Shown here: piece by piece, positions 45,928 to 57,487 of the stretch
How positions within the stretch are numbered: the first letter of the stretch is position 1
How the letters are laid out: each line of letters opens with the position of its first letter
Assembly (NCBI RefSeq): GCF_006376685.1
Contig: NZ_VEWL01000006.1
Location: 124,001 to 188,000 of the forward strand
DNA: 64,000 nt
From: Ochrobactrum teleogrylli
GTDB lineage: Bacteria; Pseudomonadota; Alphaproteobacteria; Rhizobiales; Rhizobiaceae
Direction of reading: 5' to 3'
Notes under the pieces: generated by a model
What the model was told of the DNA's origin: nothing
The model's input: the letters and a program-made list of their open reading frames with translations, nothing else
Databases searched by the model: none
Position numbers and translations under genes: made by a program

Positions 45928-47328
45928 TTAAGCGGTGTAGGTCACGGCTTTCACCGCTTCCACGACTTCGGCCACATTCGGCAGCGCCAACTTTTCGAGA
46001 TTTGCGGCATAAGGCATCGGAACGTCCTTGCCCGCAATGGTCAGGATCGGCGCATCCAGGTAGTCGAAAGCCTGCTGCATCACGCGGGTGGCGATTTCCG
46101 TGCCAACCGACGACTGCGGGAAGCCTTCTTCCACCGTTACGAGGCGACCGGTCTTCTTGACCGATTCCACGACAGTCGGAATGTCCATCGGGCGAATGGT
46201 GCGCAGATCGATGACTTCAACGTCGATGCCCTGTGCAGCCAGTTCTTCCGCAGCCTTGACCGCATAGGTCATGCCGATGCCGAACGAAACCAGCGTCGCG
46301 TCCTTGCCCTGCTTGTGAATGCGGGCCTTACCAATCGGCAGAACGAAATCATCCAGCTTCGGCACTTCGAAATGATGACCGTAGAGAATTTCGTTTTCGA
46401 GGAAAATGACCGGGTTCGGATCGCGGATGGCAGCCTTGAGCAAGCCCTTGGCGTCGGCAGCCGTGTAAGGCATGACGACCTTGAGGCCCGGAATGTGGCT
46501 GTACCATGCGGCGTAGCACTGCGAGTGCTGGGCGGCAACGCGGGCAGCCGCGCCCGAAGGACCACGGAACACCATCGGTGCACCCATCTGACCGCCCGAC
46601 ATGTAGAGCGTCTTTGCAGCCGAATTGACGATCTGGTCGATTGCCTGCATGGCGAAGTTGAAGGTCATGAATTCGACAATCGGCTTCAAACCGGCCATTG
46701 CGGCACCGACGCCCACACCGGCAAAACCATGCTCGGTGATCGGCGTATCGACGACGCGGCGCGCGCCGAACTCATCGAGAAGACCCTGCGTGATCTTGTA
46801 AGCGCCCTGATATTCGGCAACTTCTTCACCCATGATGAAGACGTTTTCGTCGCGGCGCATTTCTTCGGCCATGGCATCGCGCAGCGCTTCACGCACGGTC
46901 ATCGAAACCATTTCCGTGCCTGCCGGAATATCCGGATCGGAAGCGACTTCAACCTTCGGAGCAGCCGGAACGCTTGCGGCGGGCTTGTCCTCAGCCTTCG
47001 GCGCTTCCTTTACTTCTTTCTTGGCTTCCTGCTTCGGGGCTTCAGCCTTGGCAGCCGGGGCCGAACCGATATCGGAAGCGCTTTCGCCGTCGCCGAGCAA
47101 CACGGCAATCGGCGTATTGACCTTCACGCCTTCTGTGCCTTCAGCGATGAGGATCTTGCCGATAACGCCTTCATCGACGGCTTCGACTTCCATCGTCGCC
47201 TTGTCGGTTTCGATCTCGGCAATCACATCGCCGGACGTAACCTTGTCGCCTTCCTTTTTCACCCACTTGGAAAGCGTGCCTTCTTCCATGGTCGGAGAAA
47301 GGGCGGGCATGAGAATTTCTACGGGCAT
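45928..47328 (-). CDS. pdhB: Pyruvate dehydrogenase E1 beta with N-terminal lipoyl domain
   Basis: A 466-residue E1 beta subunit. Residues 1-80 are a full lipoyl domain ([20 protein letters not shown]), followed by an acidic/Lys/Ala linker (about 80-135) and the transketolase-like catalytic part ([45 protein letters not shown], and [15 protein letters not shown]). The extra lipoyl domain on E1 beta is a known feature of alphaproteobacterial complexes. It lies 18 nt from pdhA and 15 nt from pdhC. Confidence 0.95.
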   Translation of the reverse strand: MPVEILMPALSPTMEEGTLSKWVKKEGDKVTSGDVIAEIETDKATMEVEAVDEGVIGKILIAEGTEGVKVNTPIAVLLGDGESASDIGSAPAAKAEAPKQEAKKEVKEAPKAEDKPAASVPAAPKVEVASDPDIPAGTEMVSMTVREALRDAMAEEMRRDENVFIMGEEVAEYQGAYKITQGLLDEFGARRVVDTPITEHGFAGVGVGAAMAGLKPIVEFMTFNFAMQAIDQIVNSAAKTLYMSGGQMGAPMVFRGPSGAAARVAAQHSQCYAAWYSHIPGLKVVMPYTAADAKGLLKAAIRDPNPVIFLENEILYGHHFEVPKLDDFVLPIGKARIHKQGKDATLVSFGIGMTYAVKAAEELAAQGIDVEVIDLRTIRPMDIPTVVESVKKTGRLVTVEEGFPQSSVGTEIATRVMQQAFDYLDAPILTIAGKDVPMPYAANLEKLALPNVAEVVEAVKAVTYTA

Positions 47329-47346
47329 GACAACACCTTTCCCGAA

Positions 47347-48387
47347 TTAGAGCAGAATATCCGTATAGAGCTCGGAAACATCCGGCTCCGGATCGTTTTG
47401 AGCGAAATCGGCCGAATCAGCGACGATGTCGCGGACTTCCTTGTCGATTTCCTTCAGCTCTTCTTCGGTTGCCCAGCCCTTGTCGATCAGGCGCTGTTTG
47501 ACCTGTTCGATCGGATCATGCTCGGAACGCATCTTTTGCACTTCGTCCTTCGAGCGATATTTCGCAGGATCGGACATGGAGTGACCGCGATAGCGATAGG
47601 TTTCCATTTCGAGAATCAACGGACCCTTGCCGGAACGCGCCCAATCGGCAGCGAACTTGGCGGCAGCGGCAACGGCGCGAACGTCCATGCCGTCAACCTT
47701 GATGCCCGGAAGATTGAACGAAACACCGCGCTTGGAGAAATCGGTCTCAGCGGAAGAACGCGATACCGAGGTGCCCATGGCGTAACGGTTGTTTTCGATG
47801 ACGTAGATCACCGGAAGCTTCCACAGCGAGGCCATGTTGAAGCTTTCATAAACCTGGCCCTGATTGGCAGCGCCATCGCCGAAATAGGTGACCGACAGAT
47901 TGTCATTGCCACGATACTTGTTCGCAAAGGCAAGACCGGTGCCCAGCGGAACCTGAGCGCCGACGATACCGTGACCGCCGAAGAAGCCCTTTTCCTTGGA
48001 GAACATATGCATGGAGCCGCCCTTGCCCTTGGAGTAGCCTCCACGGCGTCCGGTCAGCTCGGCCATGACGCCGCGCGCTTCCATGCCCGTTGCCAGCATA
48101 TGACCGTGATCGCGATAGGAAGTGATGATCTGGTCACCTTCCTTCAGCGCGGTCTGCATACCAACGACGACAGCTTCCTGTCCGATATAAAGATGGCAGA
48201 AGCCACCAATGAAGCCCATGCCATAAAGCTGGCCGGCTTTTTCTTCGAAACGCCGGATCATCAGCATCTCGCGATAGGCGTGCAGCTCCTGCTCCTTGGT
48301 GAAATTTATAGGCGCAGGTGCCTTGGGGGTAGTAACAGAAGACGTCTGCGTTTTGCCAGCAGGCGTCTTTTTAGCCCTCGGTGCCAT
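47347..48387 (-). CDS. pdhA: Pyruvate dehydrogenase E1 alpha
   Basis: A 346-residue thiamine-diphosphate-dependent subunit that decarboxylates pyruvate with PdhB. The ThDP motif begins GDGAANQG and ends ENN after 25-30 residues; RDHGHMLATGM and the phosphorylation-loop-like RYRGHSMSDP segment (conserved in structure, not implying kinase control in bacteria) are present. A 40-residue Lys/Pro/Thr-rich leader precedes the catalytic domain. It is the first gene of the pdh cluster and the likely site of its promoter. Confidence 0.95.
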   Translation of the reverse strand: MAPRAKKTPAGKTQTSSVTTPKAPAPINFTKEQELHAYREMLMIRRFEEKAGQLYGMGFIGGFCHLYIGQEAVVVGMQTALKEGDQIITSYRDHGHMLATGMEARGVMAELTGRRGGYSKGKGGSMHMFSKEKGFFGGHGIVGAQVPLGTGLAFANKYRGNDNLSVTYFGDGAANQGQVYESFNMASLWKLPVIYVIENNRYAMGTSVSRSSAETDFSKRGVSFNLPGIKVDGMDVRAVAAAAKFAADWARSGKGPLILEMETYRYRGHSMSDPAKYRSKDEVQKMRSEHDPIEQVKQRLIDKGWATEEELKEIDKEVRDIVADSADFAQNDPEPDVSELYTDILL

Positions 48388-48525
48388 ATCTCGCTCCCTT
48401 AGATTGTCGTTATATTGTGACGTTATACGCGCATATTACAAGATACAATATGCACCCAGAGCATAGCTGCTATGCTGCCAAGCCCTTAAAAACATATCAC
48501 AAAAAGACAATTAACCGGAATTCAG

Positions 48526-48855
48526 TTAATTCGACCTATCTTCCCGAGAGGTAATAATTGTCACTTCATCGGGATGGGAGAGATTAAGCGCCCTGCGCGC
48601 CTGCTCGTCAAGCATATCCTTTTCGATGGAACCATCACGCAAAAGCGCGACGCGCTTTTCGAGCGCGGAACGCTCGCCGCTGATTTTTTCGAGCTGCTTG
48701 GTGAGGTTCGCTTTTTGCTCTTCGAGCTGGATACGGGCGTATAGACCAAATTCGCCATGATAGGCGTGGAAGCCGAAATAGCTGAGAAACGCAGCCGTCA
48801 GAATAGGCAGAATAAAGCGCCCACGGATCGATTTACGTTTCTGCTTGGTCCACAT
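48526..48855 (-). CDS. ftsB: FtsB/DivIC family septum formation initiator
   Basis: A 109-residue bitopic membrane protein of the cell-division complex. A short basic cytoplasmic N-terminus (MWTKQKRKSIRGRF) is followed by one membrane helix (ILPILTAAFLSYFGFHAYHG), a coiled coil (EEQKANLTKQLEKISGERSALEKRV), and the conserved tail LDEQARRALNLSHPDEVTI. The location upstream of pdhA, between eno and the pdh cluster, is the standard one in Rhizobiales. Confidence 0.9.
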   Translation of the reverse strand: MWTKQKRKSIRGRFILPILTAAFLSYFGFHAYHGEFGLYARIQLEEQKANLTKQLEKISGERSALEKRVALLRDGSIEKDMLDEQARRALNLSHPDEVTIITSREDRSN

Positions 48856-49118
48856 TGCGGCTTCCTTCCCGGATGTTTTTGACGGCAGCGAATCTCAAGC
48901 TGTAGCCGCCAATCCGAATTCCACCATCAAGCATTATTTTGCTTAACAGAGCTTTACCGCAGCCATATGTCAGGGAAGGATTAACCCTATTTTTGTGAAA
49001 CAGTTCAGATAATCAAAAGACGGTGACCTCTTGTGAGTAATTCACTCGCAGAGGGGGAAATCGGCAACCAGGATCAATTCTTGATTGCCGATCTGTTCAT
49101 TATCGACCGTTCAGACGA

Positions 49119-49472
49119 TCACACATCGAGAATCGTTGAGAACCCGCCCATGATCATCCGCTTGCCGTCAAAGGGCATCTCGCTGCCCATCGCCGCCATG
49201 CGCGGATCGCTCATCATTTTCTGATTGGCCGCATCGCGGGTGGCCTTGTCGGGATATTCGAACCAGGAGAAAACCACCTCCTCATCGTCGGTTGCCTGCA
49301 CGGCTCGGCGGAAGTCGGTCACCTTGCCATCGGGCACATCGTCACCCCATGCCTCAACCATGCGCGTAACGCCAAACTCCTTGAACAGTTCGGCAGCAGT
49401 CGCGGCATGTTTGCGATAGATTTCCTTGTTCGCTTTTGGAACCGCAACGACGAAGCCTTCAATATAAGCCAT
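49119..49472 (-). CDS. DUF1428 family protein
   Basis: A 117-residue protein starting MAYIEGFVVAVPKANKEIYR, with WGDDVPDGKVTDFRRAV and DPRMAAMGSEMPFDGKRMI, which are hallmarks of DUF1428 (a ferredoxin-like alpha/beta dimer fold related to antibiotic-monooxygenase-like barrels). No activity is established. AAGGGAGAGAG precedes the start at 49472; the frame is open to 49556 with no conservation. It has no obvious operon partner. Confidence 0.87.
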   Translation of the reverse strand: MAYIEGFVVAVPKANKEIYRKHAATAAELFKEFGVTRMVEAWGDDVPDGKVTDFRRAVQATDDEEVVFSWFEYPDKATRDAANQKMMSDPRMAAMGSEMPFDGKRMIMGGFSTILDV

Positions 49473-49659
49473 TTTCTCTCTCCCTTTCGATTCCCCCCTT
49501 ACGGCTCGGGTCAATACGGGATTGAGCCGCTCCATGTCCGCCATATTGCTCCCCATTCAGGGCCAGCGCATGGCAGAACAATAACATTGATATCAATATA
49601 TATGGGCGGAGTCAAAAGCGGGGCTGGCCAAGATGGCGGTATGGTTCTCAAAGACAACG

Positions 49660-49687
49660 AAAAAGGCGGGCACAGAGCCCGCCTTTC
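49660..49687 (-). terminator. Intrinsic terminator of eno
   Basis: Arms AAAGGCGGGC (49662-49671) and GCCCGCCTTT (49677-49686), loop 5 nt, followed on the minus strand by a run of T. Confidence 0.88.
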
Positions 49688-49709
49688 ATCAAAAGCCTTT
49701 GCGTTCCGA

Positions 49710-51100
<1,391 letters not shown>

Positions 51101-51117
51101 ACAATTCGCTCTGTGTT

Positions 51118-51951
51118 TTATAGACCCTTGGAAATCCTGTCGAACGCCACAAGCTTTTCCAGCAGTGCAGGCATCTTGTCGATCGGCACCATATTGGGTC
51201 CGTCCGACGGCGCATTGTCGGGGTCCTGATGGGTTTCAATGAAAAGACCGGCCACGCCGACAGCCACCGCTGCGCGCGCCAGTGTTTCCACAAATTCGCG
51301 CTGTCCGCCCGACGAACCGCCCTGCCCGCCCGGTTGCTGCACCGAATGGGTCGCGTCGAAAACCACCGGCGCGCCAAGGCCGGCCATGATCGGCAGCGCG
51401 CGCATATCCGAAACCAGCGTATTATAGCCGAAGGACACGCCGCGCTCGGTTGCAAGCACATTCGGGTTGCCGCTTTCGGTGATCTTGGCCAGAACATTCT
51501 TCATGTCCCAGGGTGCCAGAAACTGGCCCTTCTTGACATTGACCACCCGGCCAGTCTTCGCGGCGGCGATCAGCAGATCGGTCTGGCGGCAGAGGAAGGC
51601 CGGAATCTGAAGCACATCGACGACGGGTGCGACTGCGGCGCATTGTTCTTCGGTGTGGATATCGGTCAGAACCGGAAAGCCGAATTCCTTTTTCAGATCG
51701 GTAAAGACTTCCAGCGCCTTTTCGAGACCGATACCGCGCTCTGCCTTCAGCGACGTGCGATTGGCCTTGTCGAAACTCGACTTGTAGACCAGACCGATAC
51801 CCAGCTTGTCGGTGATTTCCTTCAGGCGTCCCGCCATGTCGAAGGCATGGTCCCGCGTTTCCATCTGGCATGGGCCAGCGATCAGCGCGAAGCGCGCGCT
51901 GTTGGAGAAGGTAACATTACCGACTTTGACGGAGGAATTGGCGGTCGTCAT
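51118..51951 (-). CDS. kdsA: 3-deoxy-8-phosphooctulonate synthase (KDO-8-P synthase)
   Basis: The enzyme condensing arabinose-5-phosphate with phosphoenolpyruvate for KDO, a core sugar of lipopolysaccharide. The family signatures are present: [63 protein letters not shown] and [11 protein letters not shown]. The usual length (277) is kept. Its ATG directly abuts the stop of the upstream VOC gene (0-nt gap), so it is in the pyrG-VOC-kdsA operon. Confidence 0.96.
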   Translation of the reverse strand: MTTANSSVKVGNVTFSNSARFALIAGPCQMETRDHAFDMAGRLKEITDKLGIGLVYKSSFDKANRTSLKAERGIGLEKALEVFTDLKKEFGFPVLTDIHTEEQCAAVAPVVDVLQIPAFLCRQTDLLIAAAKTGRVVNVKKGQFLAPWDMKNVLAKITESGNPNVLATERGVSFGYNTLVSDMRALPIMAGLGAPVVFDATHSVQQPGGQGGSSGGQREFVETLARAAVAVGVAGLFIETHQDPDNAPSDGPNMVPIDKMPALLEKLVAFDRISKGL

Positions 51952-52851
51952 TTACTCAACACCTTCAAATACGAACAACGTACCCTGGCCTTTAGCCGGA
52001 GAAACGATGATACGGCCATCTCTTTTCAGAAACGTGACACCGTTGCGGTCAAGAAGCTGCTCGATTGTCAAAAGCGAAGCAACCGTGAAAACCAGCCCTG
52101 CAAGCCGCAAGCCACGGCCATGAAGCTCTGGCAACCATCCAAAGCTTTGTTCAAACTGTTTGGAAGGAAGGATATCTATATCGGCATTGCCTGCGGTGAT
52201 TTCCAGAGAACCACCGTTCTGCTTGCGCGCTGGCGCATGAAACACGCCTTGCAGCAATTCCGAAAATGCCGCCGGATTATCCTCGCAGATCAGGATTTTG
52301 CGCAATCCGCTGACGCCATTTTCATGCGCAATCAGATGCGAACGATCCGTCTTGGGATAAGCCAGACGCTGGCAGGTGAAGAAAAACGCATCGGGCGCGC
52401 GCAGATCCGCCGCAAAAGCAAGGCGGAAACTCGCAATTTCGCGCTTGCCTTCCTTGCTCACGAACGCACGTGAAAACTCGACCATGCGGCCACCGGCAAC
52501 ACCGCGCCGTTTGAACGCGGCGTGATCGGCGCGTGCATCGTCCGTTTTGAAGGCTATGCCTGAAAAGCCATCCTGCCCGTTACGGAAGCGGTAGGCCTGA
52601 TCGCGGAGAATGAAACTGTTCGAGCGACGGGCGGCAGCCACATAAAGCGGCTCGCGGTCGACTGCCAGCATTTCCAAATAGGTGTCGTCAGCAAAAAAGC
52701 TGCACACATTGGCGGTGCCGAATGGATGCTGGGCATCGGGGGCTACGGTGAAGCCCAGAAGGGAAAGCCTCTTGCGCGCCTCATTCAGTTGAGCAACCGG
52801 CAGAACCAGATGGTCGACCGAACGAGCATTGCGCGCAAGATCATTATTCAT
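51952..52851 (-). CDS. VOC family protein (glyoxalase-like domain)
   Basis: A 299-residue protein with the vicinal-oxygen-chelate fold. SVDHLVLPVAQLNEARKRLSLLGFTVAP is the typical first beta-alpha-beta unit (His near residue 13 is the usual first metal ligand), and a second half (LICEDNPAAFSELLQGVF) suggests a duplicated VOC module. It resembles the glyoxalase-like PF13468 group, whose activities are mostly unknown. The gap to pyrG is 3 nt and to kdsA 0 nt, so it is clearly in one operon. Confidence 0.83.
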   Translation of the reverse strand: MNNDLARNARSVDHLVLPVAQLNEARKRLSLLGFTVAPDAQHPFGTANVCSFFADDTYLEMLAVDREPLYVAAARRSNSFILRDQAYRFRNGQDGFSGIAFKTDDARADHAAFKRRGVAGGRMVEFSRAFVSKEGKREIASFRLAFAADLRAPDAFFFTCQRLAYPKTDRSHLIAHENGVSGLRKILICEDNPAAFSELLQGVFHAPARKQNGGSLEITAGNADIDILPSKQFEQSFGWLPELHGRGLRLAGLVFTVASLLTIEQLLDRNGVTFLKRDGRIIVSPAKGQGTLFVFEGVE

Positions 52852-52854
52852 TCA

Positions 52855-54495
<1,641 letters not shown>

Positions 54496-54522
54496 TTAGA
54501 CTTTCTTAATTGATTCCGCCAC

Positions 54523-54559
54523 AAAAAAATGCGCTTCGGAGTGATTTTTCACCGAAGCG
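54523..54559 (-). terminator. Terminator-like hairpin in the pyrG leader (candidate attenuator)
   Basis: Read on the minus strand: CGCTTCGG-TGA, loop of A, TCA-CT-CCGAAGCG (11 bp with a 2-nt bulge), then CA and seven T. This is a textbook intrinsic terminator, yet it lies only 39 nt before the pyrG start codon and more than 200 nt beyond the previous gene's own terminator. Confidence 0.6.
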
Positions 54560-54792
54560 ATGCGGTAATCGTTGTTGAACACAGACACGTCACCCCAAAA
54601 CGGACCGTTTGGTGAGTGACACGCACCCCTGAAACCCTATTGCACGAATGCGAACGCTATACGTCTGAAGATGACGGAAGCATGATCTCCGGACGAATAC
54701 ATGGAACCGTCTTAACGGCCCCTGCCCGACTTTTCCATGCCGAAGCCCGCAATCCACAGCTTAGCTTCACGCATTCGTAAAATCGGCCAAAA

Positions 54793-54818
54793 GAAAAGCC
54801 GGGCCCGAAAGCCCGGCC
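54793..54818 (-). terminator. Terminator of the ErfK-type L,D-transpeptidase gene
   Basis: Arms GCCGGGC (54798-54804) and GCCCGGC (54811-54817), followed on the minus strand by TTTTCTTTT. Confidence 0.8.
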
Positions 54819-54840
54819 ATTTTCAGATCGTCATTTGTGA

Positions 54841-55542
54841 TCAAAGAACGATGACTTCGGTGCCGAGACCGACGCGCTCGTAGAGATCCATCACATCTTC
54901 ATTGATCATGCGGAAGCAGCCGTTCGAAGCGGAACTGCCGATGGTCCATGGCTGAACCGTACCGTGAATACGGATATAGGTGTCCTTGTTGCCCTGGAAC
55001 AGATACATGGCGCGCGAACCGAGCGGGTTGCCCGGACCGCCATCCATGCCGTTCTTGAAGCGACCATAATGGCCGGGATCACGCTCGACCATTTCTTTGG
55101 TCGGGATCCAGCGTGGCCATTCGCGCTTGGCATTGACGGTCGCAGACCCCTTGAATTCCAGACCCTGCTTGCCCACTGCGATGCCATAGCGGCGCGCCGT
55201 GGTCGAGGTTTCAACCAGATAGAGGAAGCGCTGCTTCGGATCGATCACGATCGTGCCCGGCTTGTAGCCCGTAAAGGCAACTTCCTGCGCGCGGAACTTG
55301 GGATCGATATTGTACTTGTTGGCCTTCACACCGGCATTGCCGTTGGAAGCGCTCTTTTTCTTCTTCTTCGGCTTGTCCGGATTGGCCTTGGCGTCGCTCG
55401 AAAGCGCAACCTTTTGCACGTTAGCGGCAGCGGCTTCGTTCAGCTGCGCTTCAGCACTGACCGGCGATGCGGCAAAAGCCGGCGCGGAAACTCCAACGCA
55501 AAGGCTCGCAATGCCAGCCATAAGAATACGACGTGAAAACAT
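54841..55542 (-). CDS. L,D-transpeptidase (ErfK/YbiS type)
   Basis: A 233-residue periplasmic YkuD-domain enzyme. The signal segment (ILMAGIASLCVGVSAPAFAA) is followed by a linker with a Lys-rich run (KPKKKKKSAS) and the catalytic domain from about residue 95: GTIVIDPKQRFLYLVE, IRIHGTVQPWTIGSSASNGCFRM (catalytic His, Ser and Cys). It cross-links peptidoglycan 3-3 or links outer-membrane proteins to peptidoglycan. The start at 55542 is preceded by GGGAAC. It lies between secG and pyrG with its own terminator. Confidence 0.9.
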   Translation of the reverse strand: MFSRRILMAGIASLCVGVSAPAFAASPVSAEAQLNEAAAANVQKVALSSDAKANPDKPKKKKKSASNGNAGVKANKYNIDPKFRAQEVAFTGYKPGTIVIDPKQRFLYLVETSTTARRYGIAVGKQGLEFKGSATVNAKREWPRWIPTKEMVERDPGHYGRFKNGMDGGPGNPLGSRAMYLFQGNKDTYIRIHGTVQPWTIGSSASNGCFRMINEDVMDLYERVGLGTEVIVL

Positions 55543-55719
55543 GATCAGTTCCCGAAATCCAAGCACAAGCGGAAAATAGCTGCCGCAACTTTACGGCCAA
55601 GCTTTCGCTTTCCTTACTGTAAACGCAGGAACGACTCAATTCGTTGCAACAGTTGTGCAATGCGATTCGTGAAAGCCTATTGCCTGCTTGCAACACTTTG
55701 CAATTCGGTGGTTAACAAA

Positions 55720-55747
55720 AAGAAAACCGGCCCATTGGGCCGGTTTC
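55720..55747 (-). terminator. Intrinsic terminator of secG
   Basis: Perfect 11-bp arms AAACCGGCCCA (55724-55734) and TGGGCCGGTTT (55736-55746), followed on the minus strand by TTTTCTTTTT. Confidence 0.85.
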
Positions 55748-55773
55748 ACAATCACTTGAATGGAAAGCTCTTT

Positions 55774-56229
55774 TTACTGTGAGCTTGGAACCGGATTGGC
55801 CGGAGCTTCCGGCGTCGCCGGCGCCTGCGGTGCAGTCGTTCCGGTCGGAGCGGCGCCCGGTGCAGCAGGTGCGGTCCCATTCGTGTCGGTGCGCGAAGAC
55901 TCGCCGCCGAGCTGATTGAGGATGCCACCACCAGCGCCGTTGCCGCCTGCCGGAGCCGTCTGACTGCCGGATGCTGCCGGGATACGGTTCAGAATATCGG
56001 TCGGGCGTTCGCCATAACGCGCCATGATGCCGAGAACCAGCGACGTCGCGAAAAAGCCGATAGCCAGAATGGCAGTCGTACGGGTGAGCGCATTGGCGGC
56101 ACCCCGCGCCGTCATGAAGCCAGAACCGCCGCCAATGCCAAGGCCGCCGCCTTCAGAGCGCTGGATAAGCACAACGCCGACAAGCGCCAGCACGATCAAC
56201 AAATGAATGACAATGAGTACGGTTTGCAT
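55774..56229 (-). CDS. secG: Preprotein translocase subunit SecG
   Basis: A 151-residue inner-membrane subunit of the Sec channel. Two membrane helices are present: VLIVIHLLIVLALVGVVLIQ and AILAIGFFATSLVLGIMA, joined by the conserved loop RSEGGGLGIGGGSGFMTARGAA. The C-terminal 70 residues are an Ala/Gly/Pro/Thr-rich low-complexity tail, usual in alphaproteobacterial SecG. It follows tpiA in the same direction. Confidence 0.93.
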   Translation of the reverse strand: MQTVLIVIHLLIVLALVGVVLIQRSEGGGLGIGGGSGFMTARGAANALTRTTAILAIGFFATSLVLGIMARYGERPTDILNRIPAASGSQTAPAGGNGAGGGILNQLGGESSRTDTNGTAPAAPGAAPTGTTAPQAPATPEAPANPVPSSQ

Positions 56230-56388
56230 GGGTAACGGTCTTTACGTCCCTGAACTAAAGCAGTTCCAGGACACATCACATGACCATGTCCAGACTGCAC
56301 GATAGAATAGATGCGGCTCTTTACACGCTATTGCGTGATAATCCAAGCCCTGCCGCCCAAGTTAGAGCATGGCGAGGCAAGGCGCCGC

Positions 56389-57156
56389 TCAAAGGTTGCG
56401 ATAGGTCTCGCATATGGCGAGGAAGTCTGTCGCCTTCAAGCTCGCACCACCAACAAGCGCACCATCGACATCGGCGATGCCGAGCAGTTCGGTGGAGTTG
56501 GACGGCTTGACCGAACCGCCATAGAGAAGACGCAGATGCGCGCCCTTGGCTCCAAAGCGCTCGGTCAGCTGCTCACGCATGAAGGCGTGCGCCGCGCGAA
56601 CGTCCTGCACCGTCGGTGTCAGACCCGTTCCAATGGCCCAGACAGGCTCATAGGCGATGATGGTGTTTTCTGCATTCACACCATCCGGCAGGGAGCCCGC
56701 AAGCTGCGAGCCGATGACGTCCAGCGTGCGTTCTGCCTGACGCTCATCAGCCGTTTCACCCACGCAAACGATGGCAACAAGACCAGCGGCCCAGGCGGCT
56801 TCGGTCTTTGCCTTCACCGTATCGTTGGTTTCGTGGTGATCGGTGCGGCGCTCGGAATGGCCGATGATGACGTGGCTTGCGCCTGCTTCTTTCAGCATTT
56901 CAGCCGAAATATCGCCGGTATGCGCGCCGGAAGTCTTGAAATGGCTGTCCTGCCCGCCAAGGCCGACCGTCGTTTCGCCAGAGAGCGTTTCGGCAGCGCG
57001 TGAAAGCAGCGTGGCCGGTACGCAGATCACTGCATCCAATTTTCTACCGAAATCGGAGCTCAGACCGGCTGCAATCGCGCGCAGTTCGGTGAGAGATTCT
57101 CCCGTACCATTCATCTTCCAGTTGCCAGCGACCAACGGACGGATACCCGGAGTCAT
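56389..57156 (-). CDS. tpiA: Triose-phosphate isomerase
   Basis: A glycolytic/gluconeogenic enzyme. The start [17 protein letters not shown] gives 255 residues. Catalytic residues are visible: Lys in NWKMNG, His in VIIGHSERR and Glu in [26 protein letters not shown] precedes the ATG. The tpiA-secG pair upstream of pyrG is a common gene order in this group. Confidence 0.96.
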   Translation of the reverse strand: MTPGIRPLVAGNWKMNGTGESLTELRAIAAGLSSDFGRKLDAVICVPATLLSRAAETLSGETTVGLGGQDSHFKTSGAHTGDISAEMLKEAGASHVIIGHSERRTDHHETNDTVKAKTEAAWAAGLVAIVCVGETADERQAERTLDVIGSQLAGSLPDGVNAENTIIAYEPVWAIGTGLTPTVQDVRAAHAFMREQLTERFGAKGAHLRLLYGGSVKPSNSTELLGIADVDGALVGGASLKATDFLAICETYRNL

Positions 57157-57487
57157 TGTGTTCTCCTCGCCTTTCAAGAGCATAATCCGACCGGAGTGAA
57201 ACGAGGATCGATAAGATTATGCGTCGAACTGAACATTCAGAGCGTCGATCCGATTCATTCGGATCGACGCTCTAAACGGCAGGCGCCTCCTGCGAATAAC
57301 GCATGACCGCGCCGAATTTTGCCACTGACTAAGCATATTCGTGTCGCAATGCAAATGTTCTTGGTTGCAGAGCCTCAATGAGACCTTGCATATGGGGCTT
57401 GCTTGGGGTTATCCCCTGAACGGATCAATTCAATGACTGGCTCAAATCAACCAAAGCCGAGCTTATTTCATAATCGAAGGGTTTCCC
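57157..57487. other. 331-bp divergent spacer between tpiA and ppiD
   Basis: No gene is seen. It must hold promoters for both divergent genes. A perfect palindrome occupies 57239-57273. An AT-rich stretch at 57335-57370 may be promoter DNA for ppiD. Confidence 0.45.
57239..57273. repeat. Perfect palindrome in the tpiA/ppiD spacer
   Basis: Arms of 15 bp (AGAGCGTCGATCCGA and its exact complement) flank the 5-nt loop TTCAT. There is no T-run. The AGAGCG ends resemble the palindrome at 42632-42664, which suggests a dispersed repeat family. Confidence 0.65.
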
